64,000 nucleotides of DNA from Hydractinia symbiolongicarpus (GCF_029227915.1 NC_079886.1:1736001-1800000); one strand, 5' to 3'; numbered from the stretch's first letter, positions 1 through 12,742 are shown. The notes: generated by a model not told the origin, from the sequence alone. A program made the numbers and translations.

Positions 1-2241
1 AAATGAAAATATTTTTGAAAACTACAAGTCTCATGCGTTTTAGTGGTGGAAAAATAATTTAAAAAATCGTTTGGGAAATGGATTTACTCCCTGGGTACTT
101 TCTTTGTATACTTTTGACTCTGCGGGCCGAGTCCGGGATTTTCGGGAAATCGCGAGTTTTCGTTTGCCGGCGAATAAACTTCTTTAATTTAGCGTTTCAT
201 CAAAAATGAAAACATTTTTTAAAACTGCAAGTCTCATGCGTTTTAGTGGTGAAAAAATAATTTAAAAAATCGTTCGGGAAATCAGTTTACTCCCTGGGTA
301 CTTTCTTTATACACATTCGACTATACGGGCCGAGTACGAGATTTACGGGAAATCGCAGGTTTTCGTTTGCCGGCGATTAAACTTCTTTTATTTAGTGTCT
401 CATCAAAAATAAAAACATTTTTGAAAACTACAAGTCTCATGCGTTTTAGTGGTGAAAAAATAATTTAAAATATCGTTCGGGAAATGAGTTTACTCCGTGG
501 GTACTTTTTTGTATACTTTTGACTATACGGGCCGAGTACGGGATTTACGGGAAAGCGCGGGTTTTCGTTTGCCGGCGATTAAACCTCTTTTATTCAGCGT
601 CTCATCAAAAAAGAAAATATTTTTGAAAACTACAAGTCTCATGCGTTTTAGTGGTGAAAAAATAATGTAAAAAATCGTTCGGGAAATGAATTTACTTCCT
701 GGGTACTTTCTTTGTATACTTTTGACTCTGCTGGCCGAGTCCGGGATTTACAAGAAATCGCGGGTTTTCGTTTGCCGGCGATTAAACTTCTTTTATTCAG
801 CGTCTCATCAAAAATGAAAATATTTTTGAAAACTACAAGTCTCATGCGTTTTAGTGGTGAAAAAATAATTTAAAAAATCGTTCGGGAAATGAATTTACTC
901 CCTGGGTACTTTCTTTGTATACTTTTGACTCTGCGGGCCGAGTCCGGGATTTACGGGAAATGGCGGGTTTTCGTTTGCCGGCGATTAAACTTTTTTAATT
1001 TAGCGTTTCATCAAAAATGAAAACATTTTTAAAAACTACAAGTCTCATGCGTTTTAGTGGTGAAAAAATAATTTAAAAAATCGTTCGGGAAATGAGTTTA
1101 CTCCCTGGGTACTTTCTTTATACACATTCGACTATCCGGCCCAGTACGGGATTTACGGGAAATCGCGGGTTTTCGTTTGCCGGCGATTAAACTTGTTTTA
1201 TTCAGCGTCTCATCAAAAATGAAAATATTTTTGAAAACTACAAGTCTCATGCGTTTTAGTGGTGAAAAAATAATTTAAAAAATCGTTCGGGAAATGAATT
1301 TACTCCCTGGGTACTTTCTTTGTATACTTTTGACTCTGCGGGCCGAGTCCGGGATTTACGGGAAATGGCGGGTTTTCGTTTGCCGGCGATTAAACTTTTT
1401 TAATTTAGCGTTTCATCAAAAATGAAAACATTTTTAAAAACTACAAGTCTCATGCGTTTTAGTGGTGAAAAAATAATTTAAAAAATCGTTCGGGAAATGA
1501 GTTTACTCCCTGGGTACTTTCTTTATACACATTCGACTATACGGGCCGAGTACGGGATTTACAAGAAATCGCGGGTTTTCGTTTGCCGGCGATTAAACTT
1601 CTTTTATTCAGCGTCTCATCAAAAATGAAAACATTTTTGAAAACTACAAGGCTCATCCGTTTTAGTGGTGAAAAAATAATTTAAAAAGTCGTTCAGGAAA
1701 TGAGTTTACTCCCTGGGTACTTTCTTTATACACATTCGACTATACGGGCCGAGTACGGGATTTACGCGAAATCGCAGGTTTTCGTTTGCCGGCGATTTAA
1801 CTTCTTTTATTTAGCGTCTCATCAAAAGTGAAAACATTTTTGAAAACTACAAGTCTCATGCGTTTTAGTGGTGAAAAAATAATTTAAAAAATCGTTCGGG
1901 AAATGAGTTAACTCCCTGGGTACTTTCTTTGTATACTTTTGACTATACGGGCCGAGTACAGGATTTACGGGAAATCGCGGGTTTTCGTTTGCCGGCGATT
2001 AAACTTCTTTTATTTAGCGTCTCATCAAAAATAAAAACATTTTTAAAAACTACAAGTCTCATGCGTTTTAGTGGTGAAAAAATAATTTAAAAAATCGTTC
2101 GGGAAATGAGTTTACTCCCTGGGTACTTTCTTTGTATACATTCGACTATACGGTCCGAGTACGGGATTTACGGGAAATCGCGGGTTTTCGTTTGCTGTCG
2201 AATAAACTTCTTTTATTCAGCGTCTCATCAAAAATGAAAAT
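1..2241 (+). repeat. Mixed S/T/L monomer region at the left end
   Basis: About 11 monomers. The first complete monomer (25-227) is class S with a CGCGAG variant and an AATAAAC 3' part. The next is class T with the ACGAGATTT variant. This S-T order with the same private variants recurs at about 9.0-9.3 kb and 10.4-10.7 kb, so the window opens inside a pattern seen again further right. A G-type monomer (about 480-630), S monomers and T monomers follow. The region ends with a class C monomer whose CTGTCG anchor is at 2195. No gene is seen. Confidence 0.75.
836..1646 (+). repeat. Dimer tandem duplication, period 405 bp
   Basis: An S monomer with the GAAATGGCGGG variant followed by a T monomer occurs at 836-1240 and again at 1241-1646. 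The S halves look identical. The T halves differ: the first has a 1-bp deletion and changes in TATCCGGCCCAG where the second reads TATACGGGCCGAG, and the second has ACAAGAAATCG. The one-base deletion explains the 405-bp rather than 406-bp period. Confidence 0.6.
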
Positions 2242-4269
2242 ATTTTTTAAAACTACAAGTCTCATGCGTTTTAGTGGTGAAAAAATAATTTAAAAAATCG
2301 TTCGGGCAATGAATTTACTCCCTGGGTACTTTCTTTGTATACTTTTGACTATACGGGCCGAGTCCGGGATTTACGGGAAGTCGCGGGTTTTCGTTTGCCG
2401 GCGATTAAACTTCTTTTATTTAGCGTCTCAACAAAAATGAAAACATTTTTGAAAACTACAAGTCTCATGCGTTTTATTGGTGAAAAAATAATTTATAAAA
2501 TCGTTCGGGAAATGAGTTTACTCCTTGAGTACTTTCTTTGTATACTTTTGACTATACGGGCCGAGTACCGGATTTACGGGAAATCGCGGGTTTTCGTTTG
2601 CCGGCGATTAAACTTCTTTTATTCAGCGTCTTATCAAAAATGAAAACATTTTTGAAAGCTACAAGTCTCATGCGTGTTAGTGGTGAAAAAATAATTTAAA
2701 AAATCGTTCTGAAAATGAGTTTACTCACAGGGTACTTTCTTTGTATACATCGACTATAGGGGCCAAGCCCGGGATTTACAGGAAATCGCGGGTTTTCGTT
2801 TGCCGGCCATTAAACTTCTTTTATTCAGCGTCTCATCAAAAATGAAAACATTTTTGAAAACTACAAGTCTCATGCGTTTTAGTGGTGAAAAAATAATTTA
2901 AAAATTTATTCGGGAAATCAGTTTACTCCCTGGGTACTTTTTTTGTATACTTTTGACTATACGGGCCGAGTACGGGATTTACGGGAACTCGCAGGTTTTC
3001 GTTTGCGGGCGATTAAACTTCTTCTATTCAGCGTCTCATCAAAAATGAAAATATTTTTGAAAACTACAAGTCTCACGCGTTTAAGTGCTGAAAAAATAAT
3101 TTAAAAAATCGTTCGGGAAATAAGTTTACTCCCTGGGTACTTTCTTTATATACATTCGACTATACGGGCCGGGAACGGGATTTACGGGAAATTGCGGGTT
3201 TTCGTTTGCCGGCGATTAAACTTCTTTTATTTAGCGTCTCATCAAAAATTAAAACATTTTTTAAAACTACAAGTCTCATGCGTTTTAGTGGTGAAAAAAT
3301 AATTTAAAAAATCGTTCGGGCAATGAATTTACTCCCTGGGTACTTTCTTTGTATACTTTTGACTATACGGGCCGAGTCCGGGATTTACGGGAAGTCGCGG
3401 GTTTTCGTTTGCCGGCGATTAAACTTCTTTTATTTAGCGTCTCAACAAAAATGAAAACATTTTTGAAAACTACAAGTCTCATGCGTTTTATTGGTGAAAA
3501 AATAATTTATAAAATCGTTCGGGAAATGAGTTTACTCCTTGAGTACTTTCTTTGTATACTTTTGACTATACGGGCCGAGTACCGGATTTACGGGAAATCG
3601 CGGGTTTTCGTTTGCCGGCGATTAAACTTCTTTTATTCAGCGTCTTATCAAAAATGAAAACATTTTTGAAAGCTACAAGTCTCATGCGTGTTAGTGGTGA
3701 AAAAATAATTTAAAAAATCGTTCTGAAAATGAGTTTACTCACAGGGTACTTTCTTTGTATACATCGACTATAGGGGCCAAGCCCGGGATTTACAGGAAAT
3801 CGCGGGTTTTCGTTTGCCGGCCATTAAACTTCTTTTATTCAGCGTCTCATCAAAAATGAAAACATTTTTGAAAACTACAAGTCTCATGCGTTTTAGTGGT
3901 GAAAAAATAATTTAAAAATTTATTCGGGAAATCAGTTTACTCCCTGGGTACTTTTTTTGTATACTTTTGACTATACGGGCCGAGTACGGGATTTACGGGA
4001 ACTCGCAGGTTTTCGTTTGCGGGCGATTAAACTTCTTCTATTCAGCGTCTCATCAAAAATGAAAATATTTTTGAAAACTACAAGTCTCACGCGTTTAAGT
4101 GCTGAAAAAATAATTTAAAAAATCGTTCGGGAAATAAGTTTACTCCCTGGGTACTTTCTTTATATACATTCGACTATACGGGCCGGGAACGGGATTTACG
4201 GGAAATTGCGGGTTTTCGTTTGCCGGCGATTAAACTTCTTTTATTTAGCGTCTCATCAAAAATTAAAAC
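2242..4269 (+). repeat. Five-monomer tandem duplication, two copies of 1014 bp
   Basis: Copy 1 is 2242-3255 and copy 2 is 3256-4269. Each contains the same private changes in order: GGGCAATGAA; GGGAAGTCGCGGG; TTATTGGTG; CTCCTTGAG; GAAAGCTAC; CGTGTTAG; ACATCGAC, a 1-bp deletion relative to ACATTCGAC; AATTTATTCGGG; CAACTTCTTCTATTC-type changes in the next 3' part; CTCACGCG with AAGTGCTG; and GGGAACGGG. I found no difference between the copies by eye. The period is one base short of 5 x 203 because of the shared deletion. Such identity implies a very recent duplication, homogenisation, or an assembly duplication. Confidence 0.85.
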
Positions 4270-6540
4270 ATTTTTAAATACTACAAGTCTCATGCGTTTT
4301 AGTGGTGAAAAAATAATTCAAAAAATCGTTCAGGAAATGAGTTTACTCCCTGGGTACTTTCTTTGTATACTTTTGACTATACGGGCCGAGTACGGGATTT
4401 ACGAGAAATCGCGGGTTTTCGTTTGCCGGCGATTATACTTCTTTTATTTAGCGTCTCATCAAAAATGAAAACATTTTTGAAAACTACAAGTCTCATGCGT
4501 TTTAGTGGTGAAAAAATAATTTAAAAAATCGTTCAGGAAATGAGTATACTCCTTGAGTATTTTCTTTGTATACTTTTGACTATACGGGCCGAGTACCGGA
4601 TTTACGGGAAATCGCGGGTTTTCGTTTGCCGGCGATTAAACTTCTTTTATTCAGCGTCTTATCAAAAATGAAAACATTTTTGAAAACTACAAGTCTCATG
4701 CGTTTTAGTGGTGAAAAAATAATTTAAAAAATCGTTCTGAAAATGAGTTTACTCACAGGGTGCTTTCTTTGTATACATTCGACTATAGGGGCCAAGCCCG
4801 GGGTTTACAGGAAATCGCGGGTTTTCGTTTGCCGGCGATTAAACTTCTTTTATTCAGCGTCTTATCAAAAATGAAAACATTTTTGAAAACTACAAGTCTC
4901 ATGCGTTTTAGTGGTGAAAAAATAATTTAAAAAATCGTTCTGAAAATGAGTTTACTCACAGGGTGCTTTCTTTGTATACATTCGACTATAGGGGCCAAGC
5001 CCGGGGTTTACAGGAAATCGCGGGTTTTCGTTTGCCGGCGATTAAACTTCTTTTATTCAGCGTCTCATCAAAAATGAAAACATTTTGGAAAACTAAAAGT
5101 CTCATGCGTTTTAGTGGTGAAAAAATAGTTTAAAAAATCATTCAGGAAATCAGTTTTCTCCCTGGGTACTTTTTTTGTGTACTTTTGACTATACGGGCCG
5201 AGTACGGGATTTACGGGAAATCGCGGGTTTTCGTTTGCCGGCGATTAAACTTCTTTTATTCAGCGTCTCATCAAAAATGAAAACATTTTTGAAAACTACA
5301 AGTCTCATGCGTTTTAGTGGTGAAAAATAATTTAAAAAATCGTTCGGGAAATGAGTTTACTCCCTGGGTACTTTCTTTGTATACTTTTGACTATATGGGC
5401 CGAATACGGGATTTACGGGAAATCGCGTGTTTTTTGTTTGCCGGCGATTAAACTTCTTTTATTCAGCGTCTCATCAAAAATGAAAACATTTTTGAAAACT
5501 ACAAGTCTCATGCGTTTTAGTGGTGAAAAAATAATTTAAAAAATCGTTCGGGAAATGAATTTACTCCCTGGGTACTTTCTTTGCATACTTTTGACTATAC
5601 GGGCCGAGTGCGGGATTTACGGGAAATCGCGGGTTTTCCTTTGCCGGCGATTAAACTTCTTTTATTTAGCGTCTTATCAAAAATGAAAACATTTTTGAAA
5701 ACTACAAGTCTCATGCGTTTTAGTGGTGAAAAAATAATTTGAAAAATCGTTCTGAAAATGAGTTTACCCACAAGGTACTTTCTTTGTATACATTCGACTA
5801 TAGGGGCCAAGCCCGGGATTTACAGGAAATCGCGGGTTTCGTTTGCCGGCGATTAAACTTCCTTTATTCAGCGTCTCATCAAAAATGAAAATATTTTTGA
5901 AAATTACAAGTCTCATCCGTTTTAGTGGTGAAAAAATAATTTAAAAAATCATTCGGAAAATCAGTTTACTCCCTGGGTACTTTTTTTGTATACTTTTGAC
6001 TATACGGGCCGAGTACGGGATTTACGGGAAAGCGCGGGTTTTCGTTTGCCGGCGATTAAACTTCTTTTATTCAGCGTCTCATCGAAAATGAAATTTTTTT
6101 TAAAAACTACAAGTCTCATGCGTTTTAGTGGTGAAAAAATAATTTAAAAAATCGTTCGGGAAATGAATTTACTCCCTGGGTACTTTCTTTGTATACTTTT
6201 AACTCTGCGGGCCGAGTCCAGGATTTATGAGAAATCGCGGGGTTTCGTTTGCCGGCGATTAAACTTCTTTAATTTAGCGTTTCATCAAAAATGAAAACAT
6301 TTTTGAAAACTGCAAGTCTCATGCGTTTTAGTGGTGAAAAAATAATTTGAAAAATCGTTCTGAAAATGAGTTTACTCCCTGGGTACTTTTTTTGTATACT
6401 TTTGACTATACGGGCCGAGCACGGAATTTACGGGAAAGCGCGGGTTTTCGTTTGCCGGCGATTAAACTTCTTTTATTCAGAGTCTCATCAAAAATGATAA
6501 TATTTTTGAAAACTACAAGTCTCATGCGTTTTAATGGTGG
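4270..6540 (+). repeat. P/E/V/N-rich haplotype after the 1014-bp duplication
   Basis: Eleven or so monomers of classes E (CTCCTTGAG, about 4550), P (CACAGGG, about 4750 and 4950; CCACAAGG, about 5767), V (TTTGTGTAC, about 5175) and N (GTGCGGG with TCCTTTGCC, about 5610-5640). The 1-bp-deleted form GCGGGTTTCG occurs near 5835. Towards 6230 an S monomer carries TTATGAGAAATCG, a mark seen again at 8661 and 10082. The order and private variants match about 35.6-37.4 kb and 60.0-61.3 kb. No gene is seen. Confidence 0.75.
4657..5062 (+). repeat. Single-monomer tandem duplication (P class)
   Basis: Two adjacent monomers share the uncommon changes CACAGGGTGC and GCCCGGGG at an offset of exactly 203 bp (for example 4800 and 5003). 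The duplicate begins about 50 bases upstream of the monomer start, where both carry GTCTTATC. The second copy changes to GTCTCATC and TTTTGG in its 3' part, which marks the exchange boundary. This is the smallest amplification step visible in the window. Confidence 0.75.
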
Positions 6541-8191
6541 AAAAATAATTTAAAAAATCGTTCGGGAAATGAGTTAACTCCCTGGGTACTTTCTTTGTAT
6601 ACTTTTGACTATACAGGCCGAGTACGGGATTTACGGGAAATCGCGGGTTTTCGTTTGCCGGCGATTAAACTTCTTTTATTTAGTGTCTCATCAAAAATAA
6701 AAAAAATTTTGAAAACTACAAGTCTCATGCGTTTTAGTGGTGAAAAAATAATTTAAAATATCGTTCGGGAAATGAGTTTACTCCGTGGGTACTTTTTTGT
6801 ATACTTTTGACTATACGGGCCGAGTACAGGATTTACGGGAAAGCGCGGGTTTTCGTTTGCCGGCGATTAAACCTCTTTTATTCAGCGTCTCATCAAAAAA
6901 GAAAATATTTTTGAAAACTACAAGTCTCATGCGTTTTAGTGGTGAAAAAATAATTTAAAAAATCGTTCGGGAAATGAATTTACTCCCTGGGTACTTTCTT
7001 TGTATACTTTTGACTCTGCGGGCCGAGTCCGGGATTTACGGGAAATCGCGGGTTTTCGTTTGCCGGCGATTAAACTTCTTTTATTTAGTGTCTCATCAAA
7101 AATAAAAACATTTTTGAAAACTACAAGTCTCATGCGTTTTAGTGGTGAAAAAATAATTTAAAATATCGTTCGGGAAATGATTTTACTCCGTGGGTACTTT
7201 TTTTGTATACTTTTGACTATACGGGCCGAGTACGGGATTTACGGGAAAGCGCGGGTTTTCGTTTGCCCGCGATTAAACTTCTTTTATTCAGCGTCTCATC
7301 AAAAAAGAAAATATTTTTGAAAACTACAAGTCTCATGCGTTTTAGTGGTGAAAAAATAATTTAAAAAATCGTTCGGGAAATGAGTTAACTCCCTGGGTAC
7401 TTTCTTTGTATACTTTTGACTATACAGGCCGAGTACGGGATTTACGGGAAATCGCGGGTTTTCGTTTGCCGGCGATTAAACTTCTTTTATTTAGTGTCTC
7501 ATCAAAAATAAAAAAAATTTTGAAAACTACAAGTCTCATGCGTTTTAGTGGTGAAAAAATAATTTAAAATATCGTTCGGGAAATGAGTTTACTCCGTGGG
7601 TACTTTTTTGTATACTTTTGACTATACGGGCCGAGTACAGGATTTACGGGAAAGCGCGGGTTTTCGTTTGCCGGCGATTAAACCTCTTTTATTCAGCGTC
7701 TCATCAAAAAAGAAAATATTTTTGAAAACTACAAGTCTCATGCGTTTTAGTGGTGAAAAAATAATTTAAAAAATCGTTCGGGAAATGAATTTACTCCCTG
7801 GGTACTTTCTTTGTATACTTTTGACTCTGCGGGCCGAGTCCGGGATTTACGGGAAATCGCGGGTTTTCGTTTGCCGGCGATTAAACTTCTTTTATTTAGT
7901 GTCTCATCAAAAATAAAAACATTTTTGAAAACTACAAGTCTCATGCGTTTTAGTGGTGAAAAAATAATTTAAAATATCGTTCGGGAAATGATTTTACTCC
8001 GTGGGTACTTTTTTTGTATACTTTTGACTATACGGGCCGAGTACGGGATTTACGGGAAAGCGCGGGTTTTCGTTTGCCCGCGATTAAACTTCTTTTATTC
8101 AGCGTCTCATCAAAAAAGAAAATATTTTTGAAAACTACAAGTCTCATGCGTTTTAGTGGTGAAAAAATAATTTAAAAAATCGTTCGGGAAA
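6541..8191 (+). repeat. Four-monomer tandem duplication, period 811 bp
   Basis: Copy 1 is about 6541-7351 and copy 2 about 7352-8162, with similarity continuing to 8191. Shared private marks at an offset of 811 are ATACAGGCC (6611 and 7422), AAAAAAATTTTG (about 6700 and 7511), ACAGGATTTACGGGAAAG (about 6826 and 7637), TGATTTTACTCCG (7178 and 7989) and GCCCGCGATT (about 7265 and 8076). The unit order is L, G, S, G. Divergence begins where the first copy reads GAGTTAAC and the region after the second reads GAATTTAC. The period is one base under 812 because of a short T run in one G monomer. Confidence 0.85.
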
Positions 8192-8339
8192 TGAATTTAC
8201 TCCCTGGGTACTTTCTTTGTATACTTTTGACTCTGCGGGCCGAGTCCGGGATTTACGGGAAATCGCGGGTTTTCGTTTGCCGGCGATTAAACTTCTTTTA
8301 TTCAGCGTCTCATCAAAAATGAAAATATTTTTGAAAACT

Positions 8340-11014
8340 ACAAGTCTCATGCGTTTTAGTGGTGAAAAAATAATTTAAAAAATCGTTCGGGAAATGAATT
8401 TACTCCCTGGGTACTTTCTTTGTATACTTTTGACACTGCGGGACGAGTCCGGGATTTACGGGAAATCGCGGGTTTTCGTTTGCCGGCGATTAAACTTTTT
8501 TAATTTGGCGTTTCATCAAAAATGAAAACATTTTTAAAAACTACAAGTCTCATGCGTTTTAGTGGTGAAAAAATAATTTGAAAAATCGTTCGGGAAATGA
8601 ATTTACTCCCTGGGTACTTTCTTTGTATACTTTTGACTCTGCGGGCCGAGTCCAGGATTTATGAGAAATCGCGGGGTTTCGTTTGCCGGCGATTAAACTT
8701 CTTTAATTTAGCGTTTCATCAAAAATGAAAACATTTTTGAAAACTGCAAGTCTCATGCGTTTTAGTGGTGAAAAAATAATTTGAAAAATCGTTCTGAAAA
8801 TGAGTTTACTCCCTGGGTACTTTTTTTGTATACTTTTGACTATACGGGCCGAGCACGGAATTTATGGGAAAGCGCGGGTTTTCGTTTGCCGGCGATTAAA
8901 CTTCTTTTATTCAGCGTCTCATCAAAAATGAAAATATTTTGGAAAACTACAAGTCTCATGCGTTTTAGTGGTGAAAAAATAATTTAAAAAATCGTTCGGG
9001 AAATGGATTTACTCCCTGGGTACTTTCTTTGTATACTTTTGACTCTGCGGGCCGAGTCAGGGATTTACGGGAAATCGCGAGTTTTCGTTTGCCGGCGATT
9101 AAACTTCTTTAATTTAGCGTTTCATCAAAAATGAAAACATTTTTTAAAACTGCAAGTCTCATGCGTTTTAGTGGTGAAAAAATAATTTAAAAAATCGTTC
9201 GGGAAATGAGTTTACTCCCTGGGTACTTTCTTTATACACATTCGACTATACGGGCCGAGTACGAGATTTACGGGAAATCGCAGGTTTTCGTTTGCCGGCG
9301 ATTAAACTTCTTTTATTTAGCGTCTCATCAAAAGTGAAAACATTTTTGAAAACTACAAGTCTCATGCGTTTTAGTGGTGAAAAAATAATTTAAAAAATCG
9401 TTCGGGAAATGAGTTAACTCCCTGGGTACTTTCTTTGTATACTTTTGACTATACGGGCCGAGTACGGGATTTACGGGAAATCGCGGGTTTTCGTTTGCCG
9501 GCGATTAAACTTCTTTTATTTAGTGTCTCATCAAAAATAAAAACATTTTTGAAAACTACAAGTCTCATGCGTTTTAGTGGTGAAAAAATAATTTAAAAAA
9601 TCGTTCGGGAAATGAATTTACTCCCTGGGTACTTTCTTTGTATACTTTTGACTCTGCGGGCCGAGTCCGGGATTTACGGGAAATCGCGGGTTTTCGTTTG
9701 CTGGCGATTAAACTTCTTTTATTTAGTGTCTCATCAAAAATAAAAACATTTTTGAAAACTACAAGTCTCATGCGTTTTAGTGATGAAAAAATAATTTAAA
9801 AAATCGTTCGGGAAATGAATTTACTCCCTGGGTACTTTCTTTGTATACTTTTGACACTGCGGGACGTGTCCGGGATTTACGGGAAATCGCGGGTTTTCGT
9901 TTGCCGGCGATTAAACTTTTTTAATTTAGCGTTTCATCAAAAATGAAAACATTTTTAAAAACTACAAGTCTCATGCGTTTTAGTGGTGAAAAAATAATTT
10001 AAAAAATCGTTCGGGAAATGAATTTACTCCCTGGGTACTTCCTTTGTATACTTTTGACTCTGCGGGCCGAGTCCAGGATTTATGAGAAATCGCGGGGTTT
10101 CGTTTGCCGGCGATTAAACTTCTTTAATTTAGCGTTTCATCAAAAATGAAAACATTTTTGAAAACTGCAAGTCTCATGGGTTATAGTGGTGAAAAAATAA
10201 TTTAAAAAATCGTTCTGAAAATGAGTTTACTCCCTGGGTACTTTTTTTGTATACTTTTGACTATACGGGCCGAGCACGGAATTTACGGGAAAGCGCGGGT
10301 TTTCGTTTGCCGGCGATTAAACTTCTTTTATTCAGCGTCTCATCAAAAATGAAAATATTTTTGAAAACTACAAGTCTCATGCGTTTTAGTGGTGGAAAAA
10401 TAATTTAAAAAATCGTTCGGGAAATGGATTTACTCCCTGGGTACTTTCTTTGTATACTTTTGACTCTGCGGGCCGAGTCCGGGATTTACGGGAAATCGCG
10501 AGTTTTCGTTTGCCGGCGATTAAACTTCTTTAATTTAGCGTTTCATCAAAAATGAAAACATTTTTTAAAACTGCAAGTCTCATGCGTTTTAGTGGTGAAA
10601 AAATAATTTAAAAAATCGTTCGGGAAATGAGTTTACTCCCTGGGTACTTTCTTTATACACATTCGACTATACGGGCCGAGTACGAGATTTACGGGAAATC
10701 GCAGGTTTTCGTTTGCCGGCGATTAAACTTCTTTTATTTAGCGTCTCATCAAAAGTGAAAACATTTTTGAAAACTACAAATCTCATGCGTTTTAGTGGTG
10801 AAAAAATAATTTAAAAAATCGTTCGGGAAATGAGTTAACTCCCTGGGTACTTTCTTTGTATACTTTTGACTATACGGGCCGAGTACGGGATTTACGGGAA
10901 ATCGCGGGTTTTCGTTTGCCGGCGATTAAACTTCTTTTATTTAGTGTCTCATCAAAAATAAAAACATTTTTGAAAACTACAAGTCTCATGCGTTTTAGTG
11001 GTGAAAAAATAATT
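8340..11014 (+). repeat. Seven-monomer tandem duplication, period 1421 bp
   Basis: Homologous segments are about 8340-9593 and 9761-11014. Marks at an offset of exactly 1421 are GACACTGCGGGACG (8432 and 9853) and TTATGAGAAATCG (8661 and 10082), followed by GAGCACGGAATTTA, the S monomer with CGCGAGTTTT, T with ACGAGATTT, and L with GTGTCTCATC. Differences include TTATGGG against TTACGGG and TCAGGG against TCCGGG, so the copies are older than the 1014-bp pair. At the right end copy 1 continues with an S monomer and copy 2 with a G monomer, marking the exchange boundary. Confidence 0.75.
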
Positions 11015-11610
11015 TAAAATATCGTTCGGGAAATGAGTTTACTCCGTGGGTACTTTTTTTGTATACTTTTGAGTATACGGGCCGAGTACGGGATTTACGG
11101 GAAAGCGCGGGTTTTCGTTTGCCGGCGATTAAACCTCTTTTATTCAGCGTCTCATCAAAAAAGAAAATATTTTTGAAAACCACAAGTCTCATGCGTTTTA
11201 GTGGTGGAAAAATAAATTAAAAAATCGTTCGGGAAATGAATTTACTCCCTGGGTACTTTCTTTGTATACTTTTGACTCTGCGGGCCGAGTCCGGGATTTA
11301 CGGGAAATCGCGGGTTTTCGTTTGCCGGCGATTAAACTTCTTTTATTCAGCGTCTCATCAAAAATGAAAATATTTTTGAAAACTACAAGTCTCATGCGTT
11401 TTAGTGGTTAAAAAATAATTTAAAAAATCGTTCGGGAAATGAATTTACTCCCTGGGTACTTTCTTTGCATACTTTTGACTCTGCGGGCCGAGTCCAGGAT
11501 TTACGGGAAATGGCGGGTTTTCGTTTGCCGGCGATTAAACTTTTATAATTTAGCGTTTCATCAAAAATGAAAACATTTTTAAAAACTACAAGTCTCATGC
11601 GTTTTAGTGG
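11015..11610 (+). repeat. G and S monomers
   Basis: A G monomer (CTCCGTGGG near 11045) is followed by two S monomers, at about 11190-11600. The second carries TTAAAAAATAAT in place of TGAAAAAATAAT, GCATAC, and an ACTTTTATAATT 3' part. Monomer phase stays at 203 bp. Nothing other than satellite is present. Confidence 0.7.
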
Positions 11611-12180
11611 TGAAAAAATAATTTAAAAAATCATTCGGAAAATCAGTTTACTTCCTGGGTACTTTTTTTGTGTACTTTTGACTATACGGGCCGAGTACGG
11701 GATTTACGGAAATCGCGGGTTTTCGTTTGCCGCCAATTAAACTTCTTTTATTCAGCGTCTCATCAAAAATGAAAACATTTTTGAAAACTACAAGTCTCAT
11801 GCGTTTTAGTGTGAAAAAATAATTTGAAAAATCGTTCTGAAAATGAGTTTACCCACAAGGTACTTTCTTTGTATACATTCGACTATAGGGGCCAGACCGG
11901 GATTTACAGGAAATCGCGGGTTTTCGTGTGCCGGCGATTAAAGTTGTTTTATTCAGCGTTTCATCAAAAATGAAAACATTTTTGAAAACTACAAGTCTCA
12001 TCCGTTTTAGTGGTGAAAAAATAATTTAAAAAATCATTCGGGAAATCAGTTTACTCCCTGGGTACTTTTTTTGTATACTTTTGACTATACGGGCCGAGTA
12101 CGGAATTTAAGGGAAAGCGCGGGTTTTCGTTTGCCGGCGATTAAACTTCTTTTATTCAGCGTCTCATCAAAAATGAAAAT
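11611..12180 (+). repeat. Short island of V/P monomers
   Basis: A V monomer (TTTGTGTAC near 11665, with a 1-bp deletion near 11707) is followed by a P monomer with GTGTGAAAAAATAATTTG, CCACAAGG, a further deletion in GGGGCCAGACC, and the CGTGTGCCGG / AAAGTTGTTTT marks. The third monomer has CATCCG and ACGGAATTTAAGGG. The CGTGTGCCGG plus AAAGTTG pair recurs only at about 31855 and 32870, so this island is related to the 31.3-33.3 kb block 20 kb away. Confidence 0.75.
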
Positions 12181-12742
12181 ATTTTGGAAAACTACAAGTC
12201 TCATGCGTTTTAGTGGTGAAAAAATAATTTAAAAAATCGTTCGGGAAATGGATTTACTCCCTGGGTACTTTCTTTGTATACTTTTGACTCTGCGGGCCGA
12301 GTCCGGGATTTACGGGAAATCGCGGGTTTTCGTTTGCCGGCGATTAAACTTCTTTAATTTAGCGTTTCATCAAAAATGAAAACATTTTTTAAAACTGCAA
12401 GTCTCATGCGTTTTAGTGGTGAAAAAATAATTTAAAAAATCGTTCGGGAAATGAGTTTACTCCCTGGGTACTTTCTTTATACACATTCGACTATACGGGC
12501 CGAGTACGGGATTTAGGCGAAATCGCAGGTTTTCGTTTGCCGGCGATTAAACTTCTTTTATTTAGCGTCTCATCAAAAGTGAAAACATTTTTGAAAACTG
12601 CAAGTCTCATGCGTTTTAGTGGTGAAAAAATAATTTAAAAAATCGTTCGGGAAATGAGTTAACTCCCTGGGTACGTTCTTTGTATACAATCGACTATACG
12701 GGCCGAGTACGGGATTTACGGTAAATCGCGGGTTTCCGTTTG
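12181..12742 (+). repeat. S-T-L/C lead-in to the class C higher-order repeat
   Basis: An S monomer (TATTTTGG before it), a T monomer with TTTAGGCG near 12514, and a hybrid monomer that has the L mark GAGTTAACTCC at about 12657 but continues into TGTATACAATCG and the class C 3' part. The hybrid also carries GTACGTTC and TTTCCG changes not seen in the later class C copies. Confidence 0.65.

Noticed and set aside
300-330. True CENP-B box
   Set aside because: The spacing between TTCG and CGGG is six, not seven, and the central A is absent. It is reported only as a resemblance.
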